In this document: in pieces, positions 29,503 through 39,962 of the stretch
How the letters are laid out: each line of letters begins with the position of its first letter
Position numbering within the stretch: position 1 is the first letter of the stretch
Source: Ciceribacter sp. L1K22
GTDB lineage: Bacteria > Pseudomonadota > Alphaproteobacteria > Rhizobiales > Rhizobiaceae
Reading direction: 5' to 3'
Length of the DNA stretch: 64,000 nt
NCBI RefSeq assembly: GCF_017599385.1
Contig: NZ_JAGFPK010000002.1
Location: forward strand, 899,661-963,660
The notes under the pieces: model-generated
What the model saw: the letters and a program-made list of their open reading frames with translations, nothing else
Told to the model about the DNA's origin: nothing
The model's database searches: none
Position numbers and translations under genes: made by a program

Positions 29503-31332
29503 TCAGCCGGTGGCGGAAGCCTTGGCCTTTTCCATGCGCTTGCGGTCGTTCGCATCCAGGAACATCTTGCGCAGGCGGATCGACTTCGGCGTCACTTCGA
29601 CCAGTTCGTCGTCCTGGATCCAGGACAGCGCGCGCTCGAGCGTGAACTTGATCGGCGGGGTGAGCTTGACGGCTTCATCCTTGCCGGCGGCGCGGATGTT
29701 GGTGAGCTTCTTGCCCTTCAGGACGTTCACTTCCAGATCGTTGTCACGCGAGTGGATGCCGATGATCATGCCCATATAGACCTTTTCGCCGGCGTCGATG
29801 ATCATCGGGCCGCGGTCTTCCAGGTTGAACAGGGCATAGGCCACGGCTTCGCCGGCTTCATTGGCGAGCAGAACGCCGTTCACGCGGCCACCGATCTCAC
29901 CCTTGTAGGGCTGGTAGTCGTGAAACAGACGGTTCATCACGGCCGTGCCGCGCGTATCGGTCAAGAGTTCCGACTGATAGCCGATCAGGCCGCGGGTCGG
30001 AGCGAAGAAGACAAGACGAACGCGATTGCCGCCCGACGGACGCAGCTCGACCATCTCGGCCTTGCGCTCGGACATCTTCTGGACGACGACGCCGGAATGC
30101 TCTTCGTCGACGTCGATGACGACTTCTTCGATCGGCTCCATCATCTGGCCGGTCGCTTCGTCCTTGTGCATGACGACGCGCGGACGCGACACGGCAAGCT
30201 CGAAGCCTTCGCGGCGCATGTTTTCGATGAGAACGGCGAGCTGAAGTTCACCGCGACCGGACACGAAGAACGAGTCCTTGTCGGCCGACTCTTCGATCTT
30301 CAGCGCAACATTGCCTTCGGCTTCCTTGAACAGACGATCGCGGATGACGCGGCTCGTGACCTTGTCGCCTTCGGTGCCAGCCAGCGGGCTGTCGTTGACG
30401 ATGAAGGACATCGTGACGGTCGGCGGGTCGATCGGCTGGGCCTTCATGGCTTCGGAAACAGCCGGATCGCAGAAGGTGTCGGCAACGGTGCCCTTGGAAA
30501 GGCCTGCGATGGCAACGATGTCACCGGCATGGGCTTCCTCGATCGCCGTGCGCTCGATACCGCGGAAGGCGAGAATCTTGGAGATGCGGCCCTGCTCGAT
30601 GAGCTTGCCGTCCTGGCCGAGAACCTTGACCGCTTGGTTCGGCTTGATCGAACCGGCAGCGATGCGACCGGTGATGATGCGGCCGAGGAAGTTGTTGGCT
30701 TCGAGGATCGTGCCGATCATCTTGAACGGGCCTTCTTCGACCGTCGGCGCCGGAACATGCCTGACCACCAAGTCGAGCAGCGGCTTCAGGCCTTCTTCCT
30801 GCGAACCGTTTGGATCGGTGTTCATCCAGCCGGAGCGGCCCGAACCGTAGAGGATCGGGAAGTCGAGCTGTTCGTCGGTCGCGTCGAGCGCGGCGAAGAG
30901 GTCGAAGACTTCGTTGACGACTTCGTCGATACGGGCATCCGGACGGTCGACCTTGTTGATCGCAACGATCGGGCGAAGACCGACCTTGAGCGCCTTGCCG
31001 ACGACGAACTTGGTCTGCGGCATCGGGCCTTCGGCCGCATCGACGAGAACGATTGCGCCATCCACCATCGAGAGAATGCGCTCGACTTCACCGCCAAAGT
31101 CGGCGTGGCCGGGGGTGTCGACGATGTTGATACGGGTGTCCTTCCACTCGATCGACGTCGCCTTGGCGAGAATGGTAATTCCGCGCTCCTTTTCAATGTC
31201 GTTCGAGTCCATGACGCGTTCCATCACGCGCTGGTTCTCGCGGAACGAGCCGGACTGCTTGAGGAGCTCGTCGACGAGGGTCGTCTTCCCATGGTCAACG
31301 TGCGCAATGATCGCGATATTGCGGAGGTTCAT
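29503..31332 (-). CDS. typA: Ribosome-associated GTPase TypA/BipA
   Basis: This 609-residue translational GTPase acts on the 70S ribosome, and homologues support 50S assembly and stress or low-temperature growth. The P-loop is AHVDHGKTTLVD, the G3 motif is VDTPGHADFGGE, the G4 motif is NKVD, and the GERGITI-type switch I appears as KERGITILAK. An EF-G-like domain and the BipA-specific C-terminal domain follow. ATG 31332 is used; the TTG two codons earlier is unlikely. It is monocistronic, ending at a strong terminator. Confidence 0.97.
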   Translation of the reverse strand: MNLRNIAIIAHVDHGKTTLVDELLKQSGSFRENQRVMERVMDSNDIEKERGITILAKATSIEWKDTRINIVDTPGHADFGGEVERILSMVDGAIVLVDAAEGPMPQTKFVVGKALKVGLRPIVAINKVDRPDARIDEVVNEVFDLFAALDATDEQLDFPILYGSGRSGWMNTDPNGSQEEGLKPLLDLVVRHVPAPTVEEGPFKMIGTILEANNFLGRIITGRIAAGSIKPNQAVKVLGQDGKLIEQGRISKILAFRGIERTAIEEAHAGDIVAIAGLSKGTVADTFCDPAVSEAMKAQPIDPPTVTMSFIVNDSPLAGTEGDKVTSRVIRDRLFKEAEGNVALKIEESADKDSFFVSGRGELQLAVLIENMRREGFELAVSRPRVVMHKDEATGQMMEPIEEVVIDVDEEHSGVVVQKMSERKAEMVELRPSGGNRVRLVFFAPTRGLIGYQSELLTDTRGTAVMNRLFHDYQPYKGEIGGRVNGVLLANEAGEAVAYALFNLEDRGPMIIDAGEKVYMGMIIGIHSRDNDLEVNVLKGKKLTNIRAAGKDEAVKLTPPIKFTLERALSWIQDDELVEVTPKSIRLRKMFLDANDRKRMEKAKASATG

Positions 31333-31487
31333 ATCCAAGATCTCTGATGGCTGGGGCGCAATACGGGAGAGAGGCGCCGATTTACTTTGGCGCGCTCATA
31401 CCCTGTTTTTTGCGTTTGCGAAAGGGGTAAACACCCGAAACGCCGGCGATGGTTACCGCTGACGGCACATTTCAGGCGCCTGCAAAC

Positions 31488-33545
31488 CTAAGCCGCAAGG
31501 CCTTTCTTCTTCAGCATCGCCTCAGGGCTCGGCATTTTTCCGCGAAAGGCCTTGTAGGCATCTTCGGGATCCACCGAACCGCCGGAAGCATAGATATGCG
31601 TTTTGAGCTTGTGGGAAGTTTCCGGGTCGAACGGATTACCGCTCTCTTCGAAAGCGGAGAAAGCGTCCGCATCCAGCACTTCCGACCACATGTAAGAGTA
31701 GTAGCCGGCCGAATAGCCATCACCTGTAAAGACGTGCTGGAAGTGCGGTGTCGCATGACGCATGACGATGGAGGCGGGCATGCCGATCTTTTCCAAAACC
31801 TCCGCCTGCACGGCCATCGGATCTTCGACAGCCCCGCGCGTGTGAAAAGCCATGTCAACAAGCGCGGAGGAAGTAAACTCCACCGTATTGAAACCTGCAT
31901 TGAACGTGCGTGCAGCGAGTAGCTTGTCAAGAAGGGCCTGCGGCATAGGCTGCCCCGTCTTGTAATGAACAGCGTAGGTCTTCAAGATTTCCGGCACAGT
32001 CAGCCAATGCTCGTAAAGCTGCGACGGCAGTTCGACGAAATCGCGGGACACACCGGTTCCGGACACCGAGGGATAAGTGACGCTGGAGAGTATGCCGTGC
32101 GCTGCGTGCCCGAATTCGTGAAACAGTGTGCGGGCATCGTCGAGCGACAGGAGCGCGGGCTTTCCGGACTCAGGTTTGGCGAAGTTGCAGACATTATAGA
32201 TGATGGGTAATTCGCCCTTCAAACCGTTCTTCAAAGAAAGCCGGTGCTGGGACTGGAAGCTGCTCATCCAGGCCCCCGATCGCTTCGAGGGGCGAGCGAA
32301 GTAGTCCCCCATGAAGAGGGCGACTAGGTTGTCATCGCCATCGCGGATTTCGAAGACGCGAACATCGGGATGATATGCCGCAACATTATCAAGGCGCACG
32401 GCACGTATTCCGAAAATACGCCGCGCAACATCGAAACAAGCCTCAATCACCTTTTCAAGCTGAAGATAGGGCTTCAACTCTGCTTCCGAAAAGTCATACT
32501 TCCGGGTCCGCAGCTTTTCAGCATAGTGCCGCCAGTCCCAAGGTGCGACGGCGTGGTTCCGCCCCTCCTCGGCGATCAATTGCGCCAGTTCCCGCTCCTC
32601 CTCTCTTGCCCGGGCAACCGCTTTCTCCCAGACCTGCATCAGTAGGCCGTTTACCGCCTCCGGCGTCTTGGCCATCGTGTCGTCAAGCTTGTAAGCGGCG
32701 TAACTGCTGTAACCGAGCAGCGCCGCCTTCTCCGCTCTAAGGCTCAGCGTTTCCGTGACAATTGCGCGATTGTCCGTCTGTCCGCCGTTTGCTCCACGCG
32801 AAACCCATGCGCGAAACGCCTGTTCGCGAAGATCGCGCCTTTCGGAAAACGTCAAGAACGGCTCGATCACCGATCGGGAGAGGGTAACTGCATAAGGGGT
32901 CTCGGCACCACGAGCCTTTGCAACGGCAGCCATCGTCTCAAGAAGAAAATCGGGTAAGCCAACCAAATCAATCTCGTGAAGGGGCAGGATCCAGTTCGCC
33001 TCGTCAGCCAGAACATTTTGGCCAAAACGCGCACCCAGACCCGCCAATGTCTCGTTGATCGTGGCAAGACGCTCCTGCTGGACAAGTGGCAATTTTGCTC
33101 CTGAGCGTACAAAGCCTTTCCAATGCCGCTGCAGGACCCGCTCCTGCTCCACCGATAAGGATAAGGATTTACGGACGTTCCAAAGTGCGTCGATGCGCGC
33201 AAAGAGGACCGCGTTCATCCCTATCCGGGAGTAGTGCCGTGACAGCTTGGGGGCGATATCGCGTTCCAGAGCCTGGATCACGTCGTTGGTATCGGCCCCT
33301 GCCCTGTTCCAGAAGAGCGCAGATACCCTCGACAGCCCGTCCCCGGCAACCTCCAATGCCTCGATCGTGTTCTCGAATGTCGGCTCGCTGGGGTTGCCTG
33401 CAATCGCATCGATCTCGGCCTGATGCTCGCGCATCGTGACCTCAAATGCGGGAGCAAAATCGGCGACTTTCACAAGCTCGAAACGGGGAAGTCGGTGCAA
33501 GCCATCCCAGTTTGTGATGGCTGGATTCTGAATTTGTGGCGACAT
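31488..33545 (-). CDS. M3-family zinc metallopeptidase (oligopeptidase A/Dcp type)
   Basis: This 685-residue thimet-type peptidase has the zinc motif HEFGH (476-480) and the downstream glutamate ligand in DFVELPSQLYEHW (about E505). The family's substrate loop HFQHVFTGDGYSAGYYSY follows. No signal peptide is visible, so it is a cytoplasmic peptide hydrolase. I chose ATG 33545 over a frame extension of 24 codons that lacks similarity. Oligopeptidase A and dipeptidyl carboxypeptidase cannot be told apart with confidence. Confidence 0.92.
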   Translation of the reverse strand: MSPQIQNPAITNWDGLHRLPRFELVKVADFAPAFEVTMREHQAEIDAIAGNPSEPTFENTIEALEVAGDGLSRVSALFWNRAGADTNDVIQALERDIAPKLSRHYSRIGMNAVLFARIDALWNVRKSLSLSVEQERVLQRHWKGFVRSGAKLPLVQQERLATINETLAGLGARFGQNVLADEANWILPLHEIDLVGLPDFLLETMAAVAKARGAETPYAVTLSRSVIEPFLTFSERRDLREQAFRAWVSRGANGGQTDNRAIVTETLSLRAEKAALLGYSSYAAYKLDDTMAKTPEAVNGLLMQVWEKAVARAREEERELAQLIAEEGRNHAVAPWDWRHYAEKLRTRKYDFSEAELKPYLQLEKVIEACFDVARRIFGIRAVRLDNVAAYHPDVRVFEIRDGDDNLVALFMGDYFARPSKRSGAWMSSFQSQHRLSLKNGLKGELPIIYNVCNFAKPESGKPALLSLDDARTLFHEFGHAAHGILSSVTYPSVSGTGVSRDFVELPSQLYEHWLTVPEILKTYAVHYKTGQPMPQALLDKLLAARTFNAGFNTVEFTSSALVDMAFHTRGAVEDPMAVQAEVLEKIGMPASIVMRHATPHFQHVFTGDGYSAGYYSYMWSEVLDADAFSAFEESGNPFDPETSHKLKTHIYASGGSVDPEDAYKAFRGKMPSPEAMLKKKGLAA

Positions 33546-33743
33546 AAAATTTCCTCGCGGCCTGTTTCTGGCATCGCTTTCAATATCGAAGATAGTAATC
33601 TGTAGGGTCGAGCGCAATCGTTGGCCTTATCGGAAAGCGGTGGATAACAATAAAGAACAAGAACGGGCACTTGGCGTGGAATTGCAGCAAGACAACGAGC
33701 ATATTAGACTGTCGATGGTCATGACGACTGACGAGATAAATCC

Positions 33744-34166
33744 ATGGAAATATACCCCCTCCGCTATACTGGCCTCCCGCTGCAACGACAGCCAGAGAAG
33801 AATGCGAAAGAGGAACTATTTTCCTACACCGAGCGAGCTGAACTGCAGGGCCTGCGGTTCACCGAACACCTCGAACAGGTCAAGATTCAATCCAATGTTC
33901 TTACCCACCGCGAATTGAAGCAGATTGCGCAATCAGGCTTTGAGAGTGGGTTGATTGAACTTGAGACTTATCGGCAGTTGGCAGCCCAATTGCCATTGGA
34001 GGCAGTGGACGCTCGCGGTCAGGTTGTCGATCTTTCGACAGTAACCGATGATACACCGTTCGACTTTGCTGAGTACTACAGAAATCAGATGGCAATCGCT
34101 CGAACATTGGGCGACGAGGAGTCGTACGACGTGCTGAAAGCGGCACTCACGTTCCTTGAAGGCTAG
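33744..34166 (+). CDS. Hypothetical protein
   Basis: This 140-residue soluble, mostly helical acidic protein is not recognised. It has no signal peptide or membrane segment and no cysteine. The N-terminal part is rich in Leu/Gln (LRYTGLPLQRQ), the middle has an EHLEQVKIQSNVLTHREL helix, and the C-terminal half ends in DVLKAALTFLEG. It stands alone between the M3 peptidase and a Bcr-type exporter, with no visible promoter motif. It is likely real because of its length and coding-like composition, but no function can be assigned. Confidence 0.6.
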   Translation: MEIYPLRYTGLPLQRQPEKNAKEELFSYTERAELQGLRFTEHLEQVKIQSNVLTHRELKQIAQSGFESGLIELETYRQLAAQLPLEAVDARGQVVDLSTVTDDTPFDFAEYYRNQMAIARTLGDEESYDVLKAALTFLEG

Positions 34167-34264
34167 GACGCAGACCGGGAAATAGATTGAAGGACTGCGC
34201 GACTGCACCTAAGACGAATGCGTCTTCACGCAACCCGCCCCTCCTTTTAAAAGTTGTCTTGGTC

Positions 34265-35452
34265 ATGTCAAAATCCGCTATGAGCGAACGTCGCACGTCA
34301 CTGATCGGCGCGCTTCTGACCATGATCGGCCCCATCTCCATGTCGATTTATACACCTGCCATGCCGCAACTGGCCGACGCATTTGACACGAGTGATTCGG
34401 CCATAAAGCTAAGCCTGTCGCTTTACTTCGCAGGCTTTGCATTGGCACAATTGTTGTCCGGCCCCTGCTCCGATGCGTTTGGCCGAAAAAAAGCGACACT
34501 CGCATTTCTCGCCGTGTATCTTTCCGGAAGCCTGGTTGCCGCGTTCGCTCCTTCGGTCGAACTGCTGCTGGCCGGACGGCTTGTGCAGGGCGTAGGAGCA
34601 TCGGTTGGTGTGACCGTCTCACGCGCAATTGTCCGAGATCAGTTCGCAGGCTCGGAAGCCTCAAGAATTCTGAACACGATCGGCATCATCTTGGCTATCG
34701 GTCCCGCCGTGGGCCCGACACTCGGTGGCCTTGCGCTTACGGCATTCGGCTGGCAGGCCGTCTTTCTCCTGATGATTGGCTTCGGGTTGTCGAGCATAGT
34801 CGTTGTCCACTTCGCAATGCGCGAAACGGCAATCGCGGACCCCCGGATGATCTCTCCCAGCCGACTCTTTGGCGGATACATGACGCTCCTCTCCGATGTC
34901 CGTGTGGTTTGCCCCGCCCTGATCCTAGGTGGTTGCGTCGGTGCTCTCTACGCACAGGCAACGATGTTACCATTCGTGCTCATAGACGAGGTGGGGCTAA
35001 CTCCGGCCCAATTTGGTCTTGCGATGCTCATGCAGACCGGCGGCTATTTCGCGGGATCCGTAACATTACGCTTTGTTGCCAGGAAACTCCGGCCGGGACA
35101 TGCGCTCAGATTGGGGCTTGTCCTTGCTGGCCTTGGTGGGCTGATGATCTTTCTCTCAGCACGCCTGATTGAACCGAGCTTCCTGTCAATCATGGGACCG
35201 GTAGCAATATGCTCATTCGGGATGGCCTTCGTGATTCCCGATATAACGACCGCCGGCCTTTCTCCTCATCCTGCCATCGCAGGCTTCGCCGCAGCATTGC
35301 TGGGTTTCGTCCAGATGAGTTGTGGCTTCCTTGGAGGCGTCGCAGCGGCATGGCTTGCCGAACCACTACAGGCCTTTGGAACGATCATTCCGCTGATGGA
35401 ACTGATGGCTATCCTTGCCTATCTGTTTATGCTTCGCGCGACATCCGCTTAA
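34265..35452 (+). CDS. Bcr/CflA-type MFS drug efflux transporter
   Basis: This 395-residue transporter has 12 predicted transmembrane helices. It has the hallmark of the Bcr/CflA drug-resistance branch: an early YTPAMPQLADAF segment, the motif A loop (SGPCSDAFGRKKA), and RLVQGVGASVGVTVSRAIVRD as motif C. Known relatives export bicyclomycin, chloramphenicol or sulfonamide-type drugs; the substrate here is unknown. ATG 34265 is chosen. It ends 2 bp before a strong bidirectional terminator shared with argG. Confidence 0.88.
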   Translation: MSKSAMSERRTSLIGALLTMIGPISMSIYTPAMPQLADAFDTSDSAIKLSLSLYFAGFALAQLLSGPCSDAFGRKKATLAFLAVYLSGSLVAAFAPSVELLLAGRLVQGVGASVGVTVSRAIVRDQFAGSEASRILNTIGIILAIGPAVGPTLGGLALTAFGWQAVFLLMIGFGLSSIVVVHFAMRETAIADPRMISPSRLFGGYMTLLSDVRVVCPALILGGCVGALYAQATMLPFVLIDEVGLTPAQFGLAMLMQTGGYFAGSVTLRFVARKLRPGHALRLGLVLAGLGGLMIFLSARLIEPSFLSIMGPVAICSFGMAFVIPDITTAGLSPHPAIAGFAAALLGFVQMSCGFLGGVAAAWLAEPLQAFGTIIPLMELMAILAYLFMLRATSA

Positions 35453-35454
35453 GA

Positions 35455-35486
35455 AAAAGCCCGCCTCGGAGCGGAGGCGGGCTTTT
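35455..35486. terminator. Bidirectional intrinsic terminator, MFS exporter / argG
   Basis: A 13-bp perfect stem AAAAGCCCGCCTC / GAGGCGGGCTTTT spans 35455-35467 and 35474-35486 with a 6-base loop. The A-run at the left and T-run at the right act as U-tracts in the two directions. It lies between the MFS stop (plus) and the argG stop (minus) and should end both messages. Confidence 0.93.
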
Positions 35487-35507
35487 CGTCGGCAGCAGAC
35501 GCCGTCA

Positions 35508-36728
35508 TCAGCTCATGTTGCGTTTGGCCAGCGTACGGAGGCGGAGCGCGTTGAGCTTGATAAAACCAGCGGCGTCCTTCTGGTCGTATGCCCCCTGGTC
35601 GTCCTCGAAAGTAACCAGCTTGTCGGAGTAGAGCGACTTTGGCGACTCGCGACCGATAACCATCACATTGCCCTTGTAGAGCTTGAGGGTGACCTCACCT
35701 TCGACATGCTCCTGGCTTTTGTCGATCAAGGCCTGCAACATTTCGCGCTCGGGCGAGAACCAGAAGCCATAGTAGATGAGCTCCGCGTACCGCGGCATCA
35801 GTTCGTCCTTGAGGTGCGCTGCGCCGCGGTCCAGCGTGATGGATTCGATCGCGCGGTGGGCCGAAAGCAGGATTGTACCGCCGGGAGTCTCGTAGACACC
35901 ACGCGACTTCATGCCAACAAAGCGGTTTTCGACAAGATCGAGACGGCCTATGCCGTTGTCGCGACCATAGTCGTTGAGCGACGCCAGAAGCGCGGCAGGG
36001 CTCATACGAACGCCGTTGATGGAGACGGCATCGCCCTTTTCGAAGCCAATCTTTATGATGGTCGCTTTGTCGGGAGCGGATTCAGGCGAGATCGTGCGCA
36101 TGTGCACGTACTCGGGGGCCTCCTGGGCGGGATCCTCCAATACCTTGCCCTCGGAAGAAGAGTGAAGGAGATTGGCGTCAACGGAGAACGGCGCTTCGCC
36201 CTTCTTGTCTTTGGCGACAGGAATTTGGTTCTTTTCCGCAAACTCCAGCAAATCTGTCCGGCTCTTGAATGACCAGTCGCGCCAGGGAGCGATGATCTTA
36301 ATGTCGGGGTTCAGCGCATAAGCCGACAATTCGAAACGGACCTGGTCATTGCCCTTCCCGGTCGCGCCATGTGCGATGGCGTCAGCGCCGGTCTTCTTGG
36401 CGATCTCAATCAGGTGCTTGGAGATGAGCGGGCGGGCAATGGAGGTGCCAAGCAGGTACACGCCCTCGTAGACTGCGTTCGCCCGGAACATAGGGAAGAC
36501 GAAATCGCGAACAAACTCCTCGCGAACATCCTCGATAAAGATCTCCTTGATACCGAGCATCTCGGCCTTTTTCCGCGCCGGTTCGAGCTCCTCTCCCTGA
36601 CCGAGATCGGCCGTAAACGTCACGACCTCCGCGCCAAGCTCGGTCTGCAACCACTTGAGGATGATTGAGGTGTCGAGACCGCCGGAATAGGCGAGGACGA
36701 CTTTTTTCACGTCTTTGATGGGAGCCAT
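35508..36728 (-). CDS. argG: Argininosuccinate synthase
   Basis: This 406-residue enzyme joins citrulline and aspartate in arginine synthesis. The ATP P-loop is [13 protein letters not shown] near the N-terminus, followed by [10 protein letters not shown] and the citrulline/aspartate region [11 protein letters not shown]. It ends at the bidirectional terminator, and it is divergent from a short-chain dehydrogenase gene. It is a single-gene transcription unit. Confidence 0.97.
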   Translation of the reverse strand: MAPIKDVKKVVLAYSGGLDTSIILKWLQTELGAEVVTFTADLGQGEELEPARKKAEMLGIKEIFIEDVREEFVRDFVFPMFRANAVYEGVYLLGTSIARPLISKHLIEIAKKTGADAIAHGATGKGNDQVRFELSAYALNPDIKIIAPWRDWSFKSRTDLLEFAEKNQIPVAKDKKGEAPFSVDANLLHSSSEGKVLEDPAQEAPEYVHMRTISPESAPDKATIIKIGFEKGDAVSINGVRMSPAALLASLNDYGRDNGIGRLDLVENRFVGMKSRGVYETPGGTILLSAHRAIESITLDRGAAHLKDELMPRYAELIYYGFWFSPEREMLQALIDKSQEHVEGEVTLKLYKGNVMVIGRESPKSLYSDKLVTFEDDQGAYDQKDAAGFIKLNALRLRTLAKRNMS

Positions 36729-36924
36729 GATACTGTCCGTTCAAGTCTTGGAAGCGACAAACGCCGCAAGAGAATGGGGCGCACTTTTAGCGAGATTATC
36801 GCGCCTTGCAAGGCCGTCCCCCGAAAGGCCCCCGTGCTTGGCGGCTGGGGAAGCCGGCAAGCGTTTGACGGAGGAACGGTGCCCTCCTATCTCTTTCCAC
36901 CAAGGCTACGTGAGGGAGATCGGG

Positions 36925-37785
36925 ATGAGCCGGCGCGATGAGGTGTTCAAACAAGGGAAAGTGGCCGTAATCACCGGTGGAGCATCCGGGATCGGCTTTG
37001 CCGCGGCAGAAACATGCGTGGCGCATGGGATGCATGTGGTCCTTGCCGATCTTGGCGGGGAAAAGCTCACGACCGCGAGCGTCCTTCTCGCAGCCCACTC
37101 CAAACCGGGTACACGGGTCACGCCAATCGCGACGGATGTCGGACTTCCGGCCTCGATTGAGTCCCTGAAGCAGCGCGTTGGAAGTGAATTCGGTCCAGTA
37201 CACTTTCTGATGAACAACGCCGGCATACAACCCGGAAGCGGGATTTTCGGCCCGACTGCGAACTGGGACAAGGTTCTTGCCGTCAACCTGCTCGGCGTAA
37301 TCAACGGTTCGAGGCTCTTTGGACCCGACATGATCGCTCATGGCGAGCCCGCGATTATCGTCAACACCGGCTCGAAGCAGGGTATTACGACGCCACCGGG
37401 GGATCCCGCGTATAACGTCGCCAAGGCGGGCGTTAAAGCGTTTACTGAGGCGCTGGAACATGAACTGCGCAATCATCCGGAAGGAAAAGTGTCGGCACAC
37501 CTGCTAATACCAGGCTTCGTCTTCACACCGTTGACCGCAGGCGATCGCACAGAGAAGCCCACGTCGGCATGGACGCCGCGTCAAACGGTTGATTTCATGA
37601 TGGAGGGTCTCGATCGTGGGGACTTTTACATCCTCTGTCCAGACAATGAGGTAGACCGCAGGACGGATGAATTACGAATGAAATGGGCCGTTGGTGACAT
37701 TGTCGAGAACAGACCGCCCCTTTCGCGCTGGCATCCGGAATATCAGGAAAAGTTCGCTGCATATCTCCGGAGCGGCAAATCCTGA
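36925..37785 (+). CDS. Short-chain dehydrogenase/reductase
   Basis: This 286-residue classical SDR has the TGxxxGxG cofactor motif ITGGASGIGFAA and MNNAGIQPG. The YxxxK active site is DPAYNVAKAGVKA, and the preceding serine is in VNTGSKQG. The C-terminal tail is unusually long and ends in HPEYQEKFAAYL. The substrate is unknown. The ATG at 36925 with a GGGAG ribosome site is preferred over the long upstream frame, which has no SDR features. It is 60 bp upstream of a LysE-type gene on the same strand. Confidence 0.85.
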   Translation: MSRRDEVFKQGKVAVITGGASGIGFAAAETCVAHGMHVVLADLGGEKLTTASVLLAAHSKPGTRVTPIATDVGLPASIESLKQRVGSEFGPVHFLMNNAGIQPGSGIFGPTANWDKVLAVNLLGVINGSRLFGPDMIAHGEPAIIVNTGSKQGITTPPGDPAYNVAKAGVKAFTEALEHELRNHPEGKVSAHLLIPGFVFTPLTAGDRTEKPTSAWTPRQTVDFMMEGLDRGDFYILCPDNEVDRRTDELRMKWAVGDIVENRPPLSRWHPEYQEKFAAYLRSGKS

Positions 37786-37845
37786 TTGGCACAGCGGATT
37801 GCGCAGTATAAGCCACCGCTACAGCACAGACTCCGGACCTTGGCC

Positions 37846-38487
37846 ATGGATTTCATACCCAACCTGACGACGATTGCCTCGTTCAGTGTCGCGATCCTTC
37901 TTCTTGCGATTACGCCTGGCCCTGACATGACACTCTGGATCAGCAGATCGCTGAGGGATGGAAAAGGCATTGGCCTCATGACGCTTGCCGGAACCAGTTT
38001 CGGCATCTCCATCCACACTATGCTGGTGGCGTTTGGCATTTCCGCATTGATCGTCGCATCCCCGACCGCATTTGCGATTCTGAAAACCGGGGGCGCGGCC
38101 TATCTGTTATGGCTGGCTATACAAGCAATCAGGCACGGCTCCACCTTCGTCGTCAGCACCGACAAGCAAAAAGAAAGCAGCCTGACAGGGGCGTTCCTCA
38201 ATGGTCTGGGAATCAACCTTTTGAATCCGAAGGTCATCATCTTCTTCATGACGTTTCTGCCGCAGTTCGTCACGTCCAGTGATCCTCACGTAACGGGGAA
38301 GCTGTTGTTTCTGGGGCTGTGGTCGATCGTTCTATCGCTGCCGCTCGGCATAGCGATCGTACTGGGAGCCAACTTCCTATCGACTTGGCTGCAACAGAAC
38401 AGACAGTTCCTACGTGCCTTGGACTACACGTTCGCGGGCGCGTTTTCGATCTTCGCTATGAAGATTTTGACGACGCAGGCGCGATAA
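37846..38487 (+). CDS. LysE/RhtB-family amino-acid exporter
   Basis: This 213-residue inner-membrane exporter has five to six predicted transmembrane helices and the family motif LLAITPGPDMTLWI near the N-terminus. GGAAYLLWLAIQ in helix 3 and NLLNPKVIIFFMTFLPQF in the middle are also typical. Such proteins export amino acids such as homoserine, threonine or lysine; the substrate is not evident. ATG 37846 is used. The 3' end lies 12 bp from the convergent rlmN. Confidence 0.9.
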   Translation: MDFIPNLTTIASFSVAILLLAITPGPDMTLWISRSLRDGKGIGLMTLAGTSFGISIHTMLVAFGISALIVASPTAFAILKTGGAAYLLWLAIQAIRHGSTFVVSTDKQKESSLTGAFLNGLGINLLNPKVIIFFMTFLPQFVTSSDPHVTGKLLFLGLWSIVLSLPLGIAIVLGANFLSTWLQQNRQFLRALDYTFAGAFSIFAMKILTTQAR

Positions 38488-38499
38488 ACAGAAGGGTGC

Positions 38500-39735
38500 T
38501 CAATCGTCCTCGCCATGATTTGCGATCATCATGGCCTCGAACGCAAGGCGCTCGGTCTTTCGCATCCGTTCGGATTCGGACTTCAACTGTCCACAGGCGG
38601 CGAGAATGTCCCTACCGCGTGGCGTTCGGATGGGGGAAGCGTAGCCAGCCGCGTTGATGAAATCGGCGAACTTTTCGATCTGCGCCCAATCGGAGCACTG
38701 GTAGTTGGTCCCGGGCCACGGATTAAACGGAATCAGGTTGATCTTCGCGGGCACGCCTTTAAGCAGTTGGATAAGGCCTTTTGCATCTTCGAGACTATCA
38801 TTGACGTCCTTCAGCATCACGTATTCGAACGTGATCCGACGCGCATTCGACAGGCCGGGATAGTTGCGGCAGGCTTCTATAAGCTCCTTCAGCGGATACT
38901 TCTTGTTGATCGGCACCAGCAGGTCGCGGAGGTCATCCCTCACCGCATGAAGGGAAATGGCAAGCATAACGCCGATCTCCTCGCCCGTGCGGTAAATCTC
39001 CGGCACGACTCCCGAGGTCGACAGTGTGATACGGCGTTTGGAAAGCGACAAACCATCCCCGTCGGAAGCGATGAGGAGCGCTTTTTTCACCTCCTCGAAG
39101 TTGTAGAGGGGTTCCCCCATTCCCATCATGACAATATTTGTCACCTTGCGATCGCTAGAAGGGATCATGGCACCCTGCGGCACATCGCGGTCAGGAAAAT
39201 CACCAAGTCTATCGCGCGCGAGGAGGAGTTGGGAGAGTATCTCTTCGGCCGTAAGGTTACGAACCAGGCGTTGTGTCCCAGTATGACAGAACGAACACGT
39301 CAAGGTGCAGCCGACCTGGCTCGAAATGCACAGCGTTCCCCGTCCTTCTTCCGGAATATAGACGCTTTCCACCTCGACCGGACGTCCAGCGCCTCGCGGA
39401 GGAAAACGTAAAAGCCATTTGCGCGTGCCGTCGTTGGAAATCTGCTCTTCCACAATCTCGGGACGCGCAATCGTGAAATGCCGTTTCAGAACATCTCTCA
39501 AATCCCGAGATACGTTTGCCATCGCATCGAAGTCGGATATTCCGCGAACATACAGCCAGTTCCATATCTGGCTTACACGCATCTTGATTTGGCGCTCCGG
39601 CACGCCGCACCCCCGCAGCGTTTCGCCCAACTGCTCGCGATCAAGACCGATCAATGATGGTAGCTCCGACGACGCGGAGCCGAGCGGCGGAGCTACTGGA
39701 GCCATCCTCGCAGCAAAGACCGTCTCTGTGGCCAT
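38500..39735 (-). CDS. rlmN: Dual-specificity 23S rRNA/tRNA C2-adenosine methyltransferase
   Basis: This 411-residue radical SAM methyltransferase modifies A2503 of 23S rRNA and A37 of some tRNAs. The radical SAM cluster [11 protein letters not shown] (Cx3Cx2C) is present, along with [20 protein letters not shown] and the late [12 protein letters not shown], which holds a catalytic cysteine. The ATG at 39735 gives MATETVF; a frame extension of eight codons is less likely. It is convergent with the LysE gene. Confidence 0.95.
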   Translation of the reverse strand: MATETVFAARMAPVAPPLGSASSELPSLIGLDREQLGETLRGCGVPERQIKMRVSQIWNWLYVRGISDFDAMANVSRDLRDVLKRHFTIARPEIVEEQISNDGTRKWLLRFPPRGAGRPVEVESVYIPEEGRGTLCISSQVGCTLTCSFCHTGTQRLVRNLTAEEILSQLLLARDRLGDFPDRDVPQGAMIPSSDRKVTNIVMMGMGEPLYNFEEVKKALLIASDGDGLSLSKRRITLSTSGVVPEIYRTGEEIGVMLAISLHAVRDDLRDLLVPINKKYPLKELIEACRNYPGLSNARRITFEYVMLKDVNDSLEDAKGLIQLLKGVPAKINLIPFNPWPGTNYQCSDWAQIEKFADFINAAGYASPIRTPRGRDILAACGQLKSESERMRKTERLAFEAMMIANHGEDD

Positions 39736-39912
39736 CACATTTTCCTTTTTTTGGATCAAATCGAATTCTTATTCTTTGGCGCAAGGCCGGAATGACAGCA
39801 GGGTACGCAACGCAGCGGACAGTTCCGTCACTTTCATACGTATCTCGCTAGCTAACGTGGTTCCATTAGCAGCTATTGTTGGTTGGGTCACGTGGTAAGC
39901 CAAAACGAAAAA

Positions 39913-39941
39913 AGCAACCATGGACCTAGCCCATGGCTGCT
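39913..39941 (-). terminator. Intrinsic terminator downstream of ialB
   Basis: An 11-bp stem with one A·C mismatch (arms 39913-39923 and 39931-39941, loop of 7) is followed on the minus strand by a T-run (39909-39913 as AAAAA on plus). It lies 22 bp beyond the ialB stop codon, before rlmN. Confidence 0.7.
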
Positions 39942-39962
39942 CTTCGTTATTGTTTTCAGCGC

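Noticed and set aside
29494..31347. 617-codon plus-strand open frame
   Set aside because: It is exactly antisense to typA and shows only charged low-complexity sequence.
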